This document shows, piece by piece, positions 56,350-64,000 of a stretch of DNA of 64,000 bases. Numbering within the stretch: position 1 is the first letter of the stretch; each line of letters starts with the position of its first letter. The translations under genes and the position numbers were made by a program. The notes under the pieces are model-generated. The model saw nothing but the letters and a program-made list of their open reading frames with translations. It searched no databases and was not told the DNA's origin. The DNA comes from Streptomyces venezuelae (GTDB lineage Bacteria > Actinomycetota > Actinomycetes > Streptomycetales > Streptomycetaceae): assembly GCF_008642375.1 (NCBI RefSeq), contig NZ_CP029194.1, positions 5,883,001 through 5,947,000 of the forward strand, read 5' to 3'.

Positions 56350-57185
56350 CCTTCCAGGACCATCTCCGATCCCTCGCCACGCAAGCAATCACCTCGATCT
56401 CGGCTGCCGAGGCGGCGGACATCTATGTCATCTCGTTCTTCATCGACAACGAGAGGGACGACCTGCGACAGCCCACCCTGACCATCGGATACAACACCGA
56501 AGCCCAGTTCCGAAGCACCATCGCGGACGCCTCCGACGAGGCGGAAGCCCGCTGGAACTACGCCTTCTGGCTACAGAACGAGCTCACGATCATCGGCGAC
56601 CTCACCCGGGACCCCGACGGAGCCGCAGCACGCCACCAATGGATCAGCGAACTCGGACTTTGGTACGACGAGCCCACGCACCCCGAGGACTGGATGACAA
56701 CCGTCGGGCCGACCGCCGAGCTGATCGAGGCCAACTTCAACCAGGCATGCGTCCAGCTCGCTCGCGACCTCCACAAGGAGGGCGTCATCAAGAGTGCCAT
56801 CGGTAAGCCAGTTCCCGTGATCCTCCACGAGCTGGAGTACTACGAGGGGATTGCTCGCCGGACCGAGGCGGCCAACCCGCCCGGGGCTCGCCGACGACTT
56901 CACGATCTGGGTCCACACCGGCTGAGGCATTCAGGCAGTTCCAATACCCGACTCCACCATTACACGTCCGACTCCGCCTGCAACGCCAAGCCGTCGACAC
57001 CCTGGGCGGCGCGCTCGGCCCGACCGACGACGACCCCCTTGACCCACCTGCTGCATCCGTCGTCCGCCGACGTTGCCGTCACGGTTGTCGTCAAACCCGA
57101 AGATGCCCTCTCCTCAATACGCCGAGGAAAGGGCATCTTCGTTCTACAGAGAAAGTTCAACATCGCAAAGCTAGATCATCTGTAA
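56346..57185 (+). CDS. Uncharacterised fourth cassette protein (possible DUF4303-like; C-terminus probably frameshifted)
   Basis: Coupled to the zinc-ribbon gene (gTGA). Residues 1-~180 look like a real soluble alpha/beta protein: AAEAADIYVISFFIDNERDD, LTIGYNTEAQFR, WNYAFWLQNE, QACVQLARDLHKEGVI and PVILHELEYYEGIA. It vaguely recalls DUF4303, which I would not insist on. After NPPG the open frame turns Arg/Ser/Thr-rich; removing one G near 56881-56886 instead gives LADDFTIWVHTG and a stop at 56923-56925, a far more natural end (about 192 residues). From 56926 to about 57098, a different frame resembles decayed coding DNA. Confidence 0.55.
   Translation: MTFQDHLRSLATQAITSISAAEAADIYVISFFIDNERDDLRQPTLTIGYNTEAQFRSTIADASDEAEARWNYAFWLQNELTIIGDLTRDPDGAAARHQWISELGLWYDEPTHPEDWMTTVGPTAELIEANFNQACVQLARDLHKEGVIKSAIGKPVPVILHELEYYEGIARRTEAANPPGARRRLHDLGPHRLRHSGSSNTRLHHYTSDSACNAKPSTPWAARSARPTTTPLTHLLHPSSADVAVTVVVKPEDALSSIRRGKGIFVLQRKFNIAKLDHL
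57099..57140. terminator. Hairpin closing the recombinase cassette
   Basis: GAAGATGCCCT and AGGGCATCTTC form an 11-bp stem with an inner CCTC/GAGG pair, followed by GTTCT. It is placed between the cassette and the convergent immunity-like gene, so it may end both transcripts. Confidence 0.6.
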
Positions 57186-57205
57186 TTAGATCCAGCCATG
57201 GTTAC

Positions 57206-57862
57206 TTAAAGCCTGTTGAGTTTATGCTTGCGCACCTGTCCGCTGACGATGGATTCCAAAGCCGCGGGGTCACCTGCCTTGGCAGCTAGACCCTCAAGCC
57301 ATGCCTCCGCTGAGACCCAGTCGAGAGGAAGCCTACCCTTTGGCCATCTGGTAGCAAGATCCTCGGCGAGTGCGATACCAGCTCTAACCAGGGCGCCTCT
57401 GCCGGCTGCCGCAGCAATGAGGATACTGTCCTCCATCTCCAGCACAGCCGGAGGGAGTCCCTTCTCTTGGCGATCCGAACAGGCCGAGTGATACTCCCCC
57501 ACGATCTCGTCTAGCGATGGCGGCTCGCTGAGGGAAAGTCGGCACTGCTCGTTCAGGGTTCTGACCGCATCGTGGAATTCATCTTCGTGACGAGAGAAGA
57601 GCACAGTTTCCGGCTGCCCCGAAGAGCGCTCCAGGCGGTGGCTCAAGGTTAGGGAGATCGCTGGGAACTCCCGGGTCAGCGCGTGCACGTGTGCGGTCGG
57701 GGTGTACCCGTCTCCAGAGGTCGAGCGGTCAAGGCAAATGCCCTGTAGGACCGGCCCAATCCGCCGCAGCAGATGCATCGGACGCCAGGGGGCAAACTCA
57801 GGGAACGCTGAGGCCCAGTCCGACGTCACGCGCCGTGCCGTAGCGGGACCCGACTTTGTCAC
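57206..57862 (-). CDS. Putative immunity protein for the RHS toxin
   Basis: A 218-residue soluble protein of no family I recognise. It begins at GTG 57862, overlapping the RHS stop by 4 nt (GTGA), with GAGG 7 nt upstream; an earlier ATG (57886) is less likely. Mostly helical and mildly acidic (FSRHEDEFHDAVRTLNEQCR, SLDEIVGEYHSACSD), with HYP-like C-terminal region AEAWLEGLAAKAGDPAAL. Visibly A/T-richer than flanking core genes, with AGA/CTA codons rare in Streptomyces. Its position immediately behind a polymorphic toxin tip is the main argument for immunity. Confidence 0.65.
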   Translation of the reverse strand: MTKSGPATARRVTSDWASAFPEFAPWRPMHLLRRIGPVLQGICLDRSTSGDGYTPTAHVHALTREFPAISLTLSHRLERSSGQPETVLFSRHEDEFHDAVRTLNEQCRLSLSEPPSLDEIVGEYHSACSDRQEKGLPPAVLEMEDSILIAAAAGRGALVRAGIALAEDLATRWPKGRLPLDWVSAEAWLEGLAAKAGDPAALESIVSGQVRKHKLNRL

Positions 57863-60800
57863 GGATTCACCTCGATTGTGAGCCACGCTCCCGGAACGTG
57901 GCGGGCGTTCAGATTGGCCTGCCGCTGGCCGATTCCCCGGCCTGGATGCAAGAGGAACTTATAGTCGTAAATGATTCCCTCTGCCGGATCATAGACGTCT
58001 GGCCGGGCACTTCCTGCGGTCCCATGCGGCACGACAGCCCCATTCAGATAGCTCTGCTCCGTAACCAGGCCACGCGAGCCGTAGATCCCCTGGTAGCGGG
58101 TCAGCAGTTTATCGGCGTACGCGTGCTTCTTGGTGCCAGCGACTGCACCACTTCCACCAACCTTAGCCTCAGCTCGCGTTGCAATGGCCTGTATGAGTTC
58201 CAGGTTGGATGGGTCGGTGGAACCGTTGCATGCACAAGGCTGACCATTGGGTGCTACTCCGCCACTGCAGTTGTGAACCAGGACCGGCGTGGCGTCTGCG
58301 AACACATAGTACGCGTGGATGTCTTCGATGGTGAGGTCATGCGTGCGCTGGCGCTTTGTGTAGTGGTCGAGTGCTGCGATCTGGACCAACGTGCCCGCGT
58401 TTGTGCGGAGCCATTGGCCAGTGCTGAGGCTCCCTGCCGGGACCCACTCCTCAAGGGTTGGGACCCAGAAGGGGTGCGTGTCGGTAGCTACGATGCTCGA
58501 TCGAGTCTTACCTGTTGCGAGGGTGATCTTGGTGAAGTTCTTGTCGTCCTCGGTCAAAATGGTATCGAGGACCTTTTTATCCGCCTCTTTGCCCGTCTCG
58601 ACTTCGGTTGTGGCAACAATGTCGCCGACTTCGATGTCCTCTATCTTCTTGCGTGTACCGTCCGCCATGAGGACTTCGGTCTTAGGCAAGAATGAGTGGC
58701 AATCGGGGAGTTTCTTGGCGCTTGCCTCTACTCCCTCGCTGAGAGTCGATGACGCTGCCTTACTGATTGCCTTTCCGGCGGCAGGAGCCTTTGTCGCCGC
58801 TTTGCCCGCAGCGCTAATTGCCATGCCGGCGCCGGGAAGAATTGGCATCATGAACTGAGTGAGCCAATAGGATGTGTGATAGGCGGATGAATTCGGCTCC
58901 GGCTTGCCGAATAGATTCTTCAGGAACGTGTGTCCGTTGCCAGGACCCGGGTTCTCCCGGTCGTGCCTGATCTTGGCGGCCTCGTCACTGTCACCCGTCA
59001 GGATGTTCCATCCCTCAGCCGTTTCCGAAGCCCAGTCGATTGTTCCATGAATTGCGCCCTTGACGGCGTCTGCGGCGCCTTCGAAGAAGTCGTCCAGGAA
59101 CAGTCCGGTGGGGTCGGCGTGCGAGATGGGACTGTTATTGGCGTACGCATACCCGTTCATTTGGAGCGGGTCTGCGATGTCGATGATGGGGTCGGCGGAG
59201 ATGAATCGACCGGTGTTCTGGTCGTATTCGCGGGCGCCGATGTGGGTGAGGAGGGTGCTCTTGTCGTCGATGCCGACGCCGAGGTAGCTGCGCTTGTTGG
59301 GCCAGTCGGTGACTTTGGTGCCACGGGTTTCGCCGTAGGGCTTGAAGGCTCGGCGGGTTACGGGCTGGTTGTCGGTGGCTGCGACGGTGGTGTGAGCGGT
59401 GCCGAGGTGGTCGGTGAGCAGGACGTGGACGCCGCTGGCTCCGTCGGTGCGTACGACGGTGGGTGTGCCGGCCTGGCTGTAGGCGCGGGAGACGCTCGTG
59501 ATGGCGGTGCCGTTTGTGGTGAGTTCGGTTTCGCCGAGGTAGAGGGTGCTGCCCGTGGGACTGTTCTCGAGGATGCGGTTGCCCTCGGCGTCGTAGACGT
59601 AGGTGGTCTTGTTAGTGCCTACGGTGTTCGACGCGAGCTTTTGCTCAGGGGTCCATGCGAGGGCCTGGTTGGCGGCCATTCCCGGGGGGTTGCGGGTCGC
59701 GGTCGTCCCTGTGGCGTTGTACGTGTAATAGCTGGTGGCGAGCTCCGTGGGGGAAGTCACGGAGGTGAGGGTGTGGGGTTGGGAGGCGCTGTACTTGTAG
59801 GTGTAGTTGACGTTTTCGGCCGCGACGCCCTCGGGATCGAACTCGGTCATGGTGGCGCGGTTGCCGAGCCAGTCGTAGGTGAACGCCTGGCGGTAGGCCG
59901 CCTGGCCGGTGACGCCGCTGGTGGCGACCGTGCCGGCGTAGGGAGCGGCCTGGGAAAGGTTGCCTGGCGTGGTGCTCGCCTCGGAGACGGCGTCGACGAC
60001 GGGGCCGCTGGAGGGCGCGCCGGTGCTGTCGTAGCCCCAGGTGGCTCCGGAGGCGGCCTTGCAGCCGACGCCGGCTCCGGTGGGCTTGATGTTGGAGGTC
60101 CAGGCGTTGACCAGTTCACCCATGACGTCGTAGGTGAAGCACTGGTTGTCCCAGGTCGTCGTGGTGTTCGTGATCGCGTCCTGGCGGGCGCTGGCGGTGA
60201 TCACGCCGGCTTTGTCGTAGGCGTATCCGGTGTCGGAGATGCGGTGCGGGCCGGCCTTCTCGCGGTCGGTCACGGTGCGCATCAGGCGGCCGGTGTGTTC
60301 GTCGACGAAGTTGGTCGTCCAGACGCGGTAGGGCTGTGCGCTGGAGACGGAACGGAGGACTTCGCCGTAGGGGGAGTAGGTGACGTCGGAGGTGTACCAG
60401 GCCTTGCCGGAGGTGGATTCGGGCAGGCCGTCCTCGTTGTAGCGGGTGATGACCTTCTCGGCCGGCAGGCCGCCCTTGGCGGGCAGGGTGACGGAGAGGG
60501 GCTTGCCGGTGAGGGTGTAGGTGTAGCCGTAGGTGTAGGTGCCGGACAGGCCGGTCGTCATGGGACTGACCGGGATGATCACCTGGCGGCCGGTGGGTCG
60601 GTACTCGGTGTCGTAGCCGGTGATCTTGGTGATGTAGTCGGCGTCGGCGCCGGCGGGCGTGGTGGTGTGGCGCTTGGACTCGGCCAGGAGGCCGATCCAG
60701 CCGGCCTTGTTCGGCTGCGCGACGTCGTTGGAGTCGTACGTGAACGCCTTGACAGGCGTGGAGCCGGCGGATCCCTCGCGTACGGCGGTGACACGGCCGA

Positions 60801-63800
60801 GCGTGTCGTAGGTGGTGTGGATGGACTGGCCGAGTGCGTCGGTGACGGTGGTGGGGCGGTCGGCGTTGTCGTACTGCGTCTGGGTGATGCCGGTGTCCGG
60901 GTCGCTGACCGAGGTCACGCGGCCACGAGTGTCGTAGAGGTAGCGCCAGGCGTTGCCGGCGGTGTCGGTGACGGTGTCGCGGTTGCCGCGCTTGTCGTAG
61001 CCGTACTTCGTCGAGCGGTACTTGCCGGAGGCGACGTGATGCCTGAGCTCGGTGACGCGGCCCAGGGCGTCGGTGACCGTGGTGGTCGCGGGGACGCTGG
61101 ATCCCGCGGGGTCGACGAGGGTGGAGGTGTCGCCGTAGGTGGTCGTGGTCGGGTCTTGGCGGGTCTGCCCGTGGTAGGGGATCTGGTGGACGGGGCGTTC
61201 CATGCCGTCGTAGACGGTCCTGACGCGGTACTTGACGAGGGTGGCGGACTTGACCTTGAACAGGTCGGTGGTCGGTTCGCCCTTGACGAGGTAGCCGTTG
61301 GCCTGTTCGGCGACGAGGCCGTGGTCGTTGTAGGAGGTGTCGGTGACGATACGGCCGGGGCCGTGTGCTTCAGACTGGGTCTGGACCTGGCGCATCAGGC
61401 CGTCGTAGAGCGTGACCTGGCGGGCGTAGCCGCCGTCGTCCTTGAGGGTCTTGACGGTGACGGCCGCGGGGTTGGTCAGGCCGTTGGAGGCGACGGCGGC
61501 TGTCTGGTAGGAGATCTCGACGTTCGGGGTCTGGGTTCCGGCGGATCGGGAGGGGGACCAGCCCTTGACGAGCCGGCCGAGGGCGTCGTACTGGCTGCGG
61601 GTGACGCGACCGTTGGGGTCGGTGACCGTCAGTGCCAGGGCGCGCCCAGGGTCGAAGGTCGTGGTGGACGCGTGGCCCTTGGCATTGGTCGTCTTGACCG
61701 AGGTGACGGGGCCGCCCGTGGAGGGTGTGTAGGCGGTCTTGGCCTGGCCGGTCGAGGGCGTGACGACGCTGGTGACGCGGCCGAGGTCGTCGTAGTCGGT
61801 GCTGCTGGTGGTGATGAAGTGGCCGGCGTCGTTGTCGGTGCCGGTTCCGTCGACCTCGTCCAGCTCGGTCACGAGGCCCTTGGTGGGCGTGGCGCCGTGG
61901 GCGAGGTGGTCGTAGCGGATCTTGACCGAGCCCTTGAGGTCATTGGAGGGGGTGGGGTCGGTGTAGTTGGCACAGCTAGTGGCGGTGGATCGGACCTTGT
62001 TGGGCAGGCCGATCAGCCAGGCGTTGGTGTTGTGGACGTAGGACGTCTTGGTACACGTCTGCTGGGAGAGGGTTTCCCCGGTGCCGTTGTGGGTGACGAC
62101 AGCGGTCTCGCCGACGGTGGGCAGGCCGTAGCCGTCCCGCTCGAGGGTGGTGGTGCGGACGCCTCGCCAGTTGGCCCCGTCGGCCTGAATGCTGTCGGTC
62201 TTCTTGATGCCCGTGCGGTAGGCGCGTAGAGCGGGCAGGTCCGTGCCGTCCTCGGCCTGGCGGGCGCGCGACGCGGTCTCGACGGACGCGTCGGGGAAGG
62301 TCCGGGTCCGGGTCTTGAACGCGGGCTTCGTGGCCGGGTCGTTGTCGAAGTAGGTCTTGGAGGTGTCGGAGTTGAGGAAGGTGAGGGTTTCGGCGGTCAT
62401 GCCGGCGTACTGGGGGGCGTCATCGGCGAGGAGAACGGTGCCGTCGACGGAGTCCTTGACCGCACCCCCTGTTCCCTGGAAGTAGAGCGTCGTGGACCGT
62501 GACTGGGAAGGCGGTGTGGAGAGCGGGGCCGTCTTCGCCGGTGTGGTCTTGTCACCCTTCGTGACCGTGACGCGGCGGTAGCCGCGCCAGTCGCTGTAGG
62601 TGCGCAGGGCGGGGCGGAGGAACTCGTCGTCGTTCTTGGAGTAGGCCGGACCCGAGTAGTCGTAGGTGGTCTTGACGGGCTTGCCGAAGATGTTGGCGAT
62701 CTTGTCGGTCTCGGTGACCGAGTGGACGACGTACCTGTTGAACCACGCCTTCTTGGGTGACTTGTCCTCGCCGTCAGGGGACCAGCGGACGGGGAAGCAG
62801 GGACCGTTGACTTCGCCCTTGTCGGTGGCGGGTTCGTACTGGCAGCCGCCGATGTACTCGACCTCGATGTCGGCGCCAGCTTCGGTGGCGACGGTTCCGA
62901 TGCGGGGCCGGGTGAAGTCGGGGCGCTTGTCGCCTGGTGCGCTGGCGACGAGGTTGGGAAGCTGCTTGTCGAGGAGGTACTTGCGCAGCGATGCGGGGGA
63001 CCGCTTGCCCACCGTGTAGGGGGCGAAGCTGACGCCGTCCTTCGACTGGAGGGTGCCGGCGGTGTCACCCGGGGCGAAACCCCTGCGGGTGATCGAGTTG
63101 AGCCACAGGCCCGGGGCGGTGTCGTACAACTCCTCGGGGAAGGAGTGGTTCAGGGTGTACGTGTCGACCTTGGCGAGCCCGGTCTGGCCGGGGCGGGCGG
63201 CATTGGTGGTGACGGTCCTGAGACGGAGCTGGGTCCAGAAGGACGGGAAGCCTGGGCAGAGCTTGGAGCCGGAAGCGCAGTTGAGGCTGCCGGGAGTGTC
63301 CCACCAGGGTCGGTAAGAGGTGGGATTGCCGGGCTTGAAGTTCGCCGCGTCACAGCCGGTCGTCTTCAGGCAGCGTTGGGCGGTGCCGAAGACGACGGTC
63401 GCGGACGGCTTGGTCAGATCGGCCGCGCGCATGCCGTACTCGATGCTGACCGGGTACGCGGCGCGTTCGTACGCTTCGGGCTTGACGCCGTCCTTGCGCT
63501 GGCCTCGGACGGCGTAGTAGTTCGTCTCCTGGTTCCAGTTGACGACCATGACGTTGCCGTTGACGTCCTCGACCTTGTCCAGGCCCCAGCGCCAGGCCTG
63601 CTGCTTGCCGGCACCGCAGCGGGAGGACGCGAAGGTGGTGGCGTAGCAGGGCTCGTCGGGGTGGTTGCCGAAGACGGGGACGGTGGAGACGGAGTTGGTC
63701 TCGGCGTGACCGCCGCCCACCTTGTTGAGGCCGAAGTGGTACCGGGTTCCGTCGGTGGTGGTCACCTTCCAGTGCTCACCGTTGTCGTCACCGTTCGTAT

Positions 63801-64000
63801 CGGCGGTGACGATGCGCTCGATGCGGGTGCCGTCGTCCTTCAGGGGACGGTAGACCTCGGTGTCGGTCTCGGGCTTGCCGTCCACCGCGGCGTCACGGAC
63901 GAGCTCGGTGGTGGTGCCGCCGAGAGACATGACCGCGTTGTAGGAAACCCAGCACAGGTCGCTTGTTTTATCGGCCTTGGCGGTGTTGTTGGGCGTCTTG
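57859..64000 (-). CDS. RHS/YD-repeat polymorphic toxin with Hint domain and PD-(D/E)XK nuclease-like tip (N-terminus beyond window)
   Basis: At least 2,046 residues are visible and the frame stays open to the window edge. From N to C: a beta-rich shell region with EHWKVTTTDGTRYHFGL; many YD repeats (YDALGRLVKG, YDTRGRVTSV, YNEDGLPEST); the RHS core (LLTDHLGTAHTTV, GAREYDQNTGRFISADP, YAYANNSPISHADPTGL, near 59100-59450); a linker with hydrophobic helices; a Hint domain from Cys at 58699-58701 (CHSFLPKTEVLMADGTRKKI, DTHPFWV) to HN-C at 58267-58275 (VLVHNC); and a 136-residue tip (57862-58269) with RPDVYD, IIYDYKF and a later GQRQ, fitting a PD-(D/E)XK nuclease. The tip would be released by Hint cleavage. 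Export route not visible. The tip is A/T-richer than the repeat body. Confidence 0.92.
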   Translation of the reverse strand, partial: KTPNNTAKADKTSDLCWVSYNAVMSLGGTTTELVRDAAVDGKPETDTEVYRPLKDDGTRIERIVTADTNGDDNGEHWKVTTTDGTRYHFGLNKVGGGHAETNSVSTVPVFGNHPDEPCYATTFASSRCGAGKQQAWRWGLDKVEDVNGNVMVVNWNQETNYYAVRGQRKDGVKPEAYERAAYPVSIEYGMRAADLTKPSATVVFGTAQRCLKTTGCDAANFKPGNPTSYRPWWDTPGSLNCASGSKLCPGFPSFWTQLRLRTVTTNAARPGQTGLAKVDTYTLNHSFPEELYDTAPGLWLNSITRRGFAPGDTAGTLQSKDGVSFAPYTVGKRSPASLRKYLLDKQLPNLVASAPGDKRPDFTRPRIGTVATEAGADIEVEYIGGCQYEPATDKGEVNGPCFPVRWSPDGEDKSPKKAWFNRYVVHSVTETDKIANIFGKPVKTTYDYSGPAYSKNDDEFLRPALRTYSDWRGYRRVTVTKGDKTTPAKTAPLSTPPSQSRSTTLYFQGTGGAVKDSVDGTVLLADDAPQYAGMTAETLTFLNSDTSKTYFDNDPATKPAFKTRTRTFPDASVETASRARQAEDGTDLPALRAYRTGIKKTDSIQADGANWRGVRTTTLERDGYGLPTVGETAVVTHNGTGETLSQQTCTKTSYVHNTNAWLIGLPNKVRSTATSCANYTDPTPSNDLKGSVKIRYDHLAHGATPTKGLVTELDEVDGTGTDNDAGHFITTSSTDYDDLGRVTSVVTPSTGQAKTAYTPSTGGPVTSVKTTNAKGHASTTTFDPGRALALTVTDPNGRVTRSQYDALGRLVKGWSPSRSAGTQTPNVEISYQTAAVASNGLTNPAAVTVKTLKDDGGYARQVTLYDGLMRQVQTQSEAHGPGRIVTDTSYNDHGLVAEQANGYLVKGEPTTDLFKVKSATLVKYRVRTVYDGMERPVHQIPYHGQTRQDPTTTTYGDTSTLVDPAGSSVPATTTVTDALGRVTELRHHVASGKYRSTKYGYDKRGNRDTVTDTAGNAWRYLYDTRGRVTSVSDPDTGITQTQYDNADRPTTVTDALGQSIHTTYDTLGRVTAVREGSAGSTPVKAFTYDSNDVAQPNKAGWIGLLAESKRHTTTPAGADADYITKITGYDTEYRPTGRQVIIPVSPMTTGLSGTYTYGYTYTLTGKPLSVTLPAKGGLPAEKVITRYNEDGLPESTSGKAWYTSDVTYSPYGEVLRSVSSAQPYRVWTTNFVDEHTGRLMRTVTDREKAGPHRISDTGYAYDKAGVITASARQDAITNTTTTWDNQCFTYDVMGELVNAWTSNIKPTGAGVGCKAASGATWGYDSTGAPSSGPVVDAVSEASTTPGNLSQAAPYAGTVATSGVTGQAAYRQAFTYDWLGNRATMTEFDPEGVAAENVNYTYKYSASQPHTLTSVTSPTELATSYYTYNATGTTATRNPPGMAANQALAWTPEQKLASNTVGTNKTTYVYDAEGNRILENSPTGSTLYLGETELTTNGTAITSVSRAYSQAGTPTVVRTDGASGVHVLLTDHLGTAHTTVAATDNQPVTRRAFKPYGETRGTKVTDWPNKRSYLGVGIDDKSTLLTHIGAREYDQNTGRFISADPIIDIADPLQMNGYAYANNSPISHADPTGLFLDDFFEGAADAVKGAIHGTIDWASETAEGWNILTGDSDEAAKIRHDRENPGPGNGHTFLKNLFGKPEPNSSAYHTSYWLTQFMMPILPGAGMAISAAGKAATKAPAAGKAISKAASSTLSEGVEASAKKLPDCHSFLPKTEVLMADGTRKKIEDIEVGDIVATTEVETGKEADKKVLDTILTEDDKNFTKITLATGKTRSSIVATDTHPFWVPTLEEWVPAGSLSTGQWLRTNAGTLVQIAALDHYTKRQRTHDLTIEDIHAYYVFADATPVLVHNCSGGVAPNGQPCACNGSTDPSNLELIQAIATRAEAKVGGSGAVAGTKKHAYADKLLTRYQGIYGSRGLVTEQSYLNGAVVPHGTAGSARPDVYDPAEGIIYDYKFLLHPGRGIGQRQANLNARHVPGAWLTIEVNP

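Noticed and set aside
56926-57098. A gene fragment reading FRQFQYPTPPLHVRLRLQ and following residues
   Set aside because: It looks like decayed coding sequence but is too short, startless and unrecognisable to annotate as a feature.
52481-57185. A tRNA-derived attR repeat inside the window
   Set aside because: I scanned for the T-arm/acceptor sequence of the CAT tRNA downstream and saw no second copy; any attR must lie outside or be lost.
58930-62229. A 1,099-codon open frame on the plus strand opposite the RHS gene
   Set aside because: It is a shadow of the RHS reading frame: Gly/Val-rich, no domains, no ribosome site. The minus strand encodes continuous YD repeats and an RHS core.

Overview
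The window is high-GC actinobacterial DNA and is almost certainly a Streptomyces chromosome. The evidence is codon use, frequent GTG starts, leaderless-looking genes, MmyB-type XRE regulators, a class F sortase, and the gene set glyS/znuA, ppdK, nirBD, nasA, dnaG and a HrdA-like sigma factor. From memory, this order resembles the S. coelicolor core block around SCO2505 to SCO2460. I could not check that.

Layout. 1-8033: znuA-like zinc lipoprotein (cut by the window edge, Zur-type boxes), glyS, TetR with an aldo/keto reductase, a small DUF6243-like protein, a drug-efflux MFS divergent from an XRE regulator, and dusB. 8034-18089: ppdK behind a 19-bp palindrome and followed by four tandem LexA-like dyads, a winged-helix regulator, a Tat-exported PhoX-like protein, truncated haemoglobin, a VOC protein, and a TetR/MFS/SDR cluster. 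18140-24885: nitrite assimilation (FAD reductase-nirB-nirD under a GlnR-like box), a ferric-reductase-like flavocytochrome with a truncated partner, and a TSUP transporter. 24890-36832: sortase F with a likely substrate, an aminotransferase, a SoxR-box-driven FMN reductase leading a heterodimeric ABC exporter, cutA, a GGCT protein, a 163-bp MITE-like inverted repeat, nasA behind a second GlnR-like box, an aquaporin and a GNAT. 36922-50700: sirohydrochlorin chelatase, dgt, ferredoxin reductase, dnaG, the HrdA-like sigma factor, a TerD protein, a second heterodimeric ABC exporter, an FGGY kinase and a YtxH protein.

50836-64000 is accessory. Two tRNA-Asn genes and one CAT-anticodon tRNA are followed by the wreck of an xis-int module. 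Next comes a tightly overlapping cassette: an intact tyrosine recombinase, a small XRE protein, a very unusual protein with sixteen CxxC knuckles fused to a recombinase-like domain lacking the catalytic tyrosine, and an unknown protein. On the other strand is the 3' part of a giant RHS/YD-repeat protein with a Hint autoprocessing domain and a PD-(D/E)XK-like nuclease tip, with a 4-nt-overlapping putative immunity gene. The toxin tip and immunity gene are visibly more A/T-rich and use rarer codons.

Functional threads. Nitrate to nitrite to ammonium assimilation is represented by nasA, nirB, nirD and the FAD reductase, both promoters carrying GlnR-like 11-bp-phased repeats at nearly the same distance from the start codon. 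The sirohydrochlorin chelatase may supply NirB sirohaem. Metal and redox stress are represented by Zur boxes, a SoxR box and CutA. Three genes (29839-31781, 53943-56349, 56346-57185) appear interrupted by single-base shifts in G/C runs. These could be real lesions, recoding, or assembly errors.
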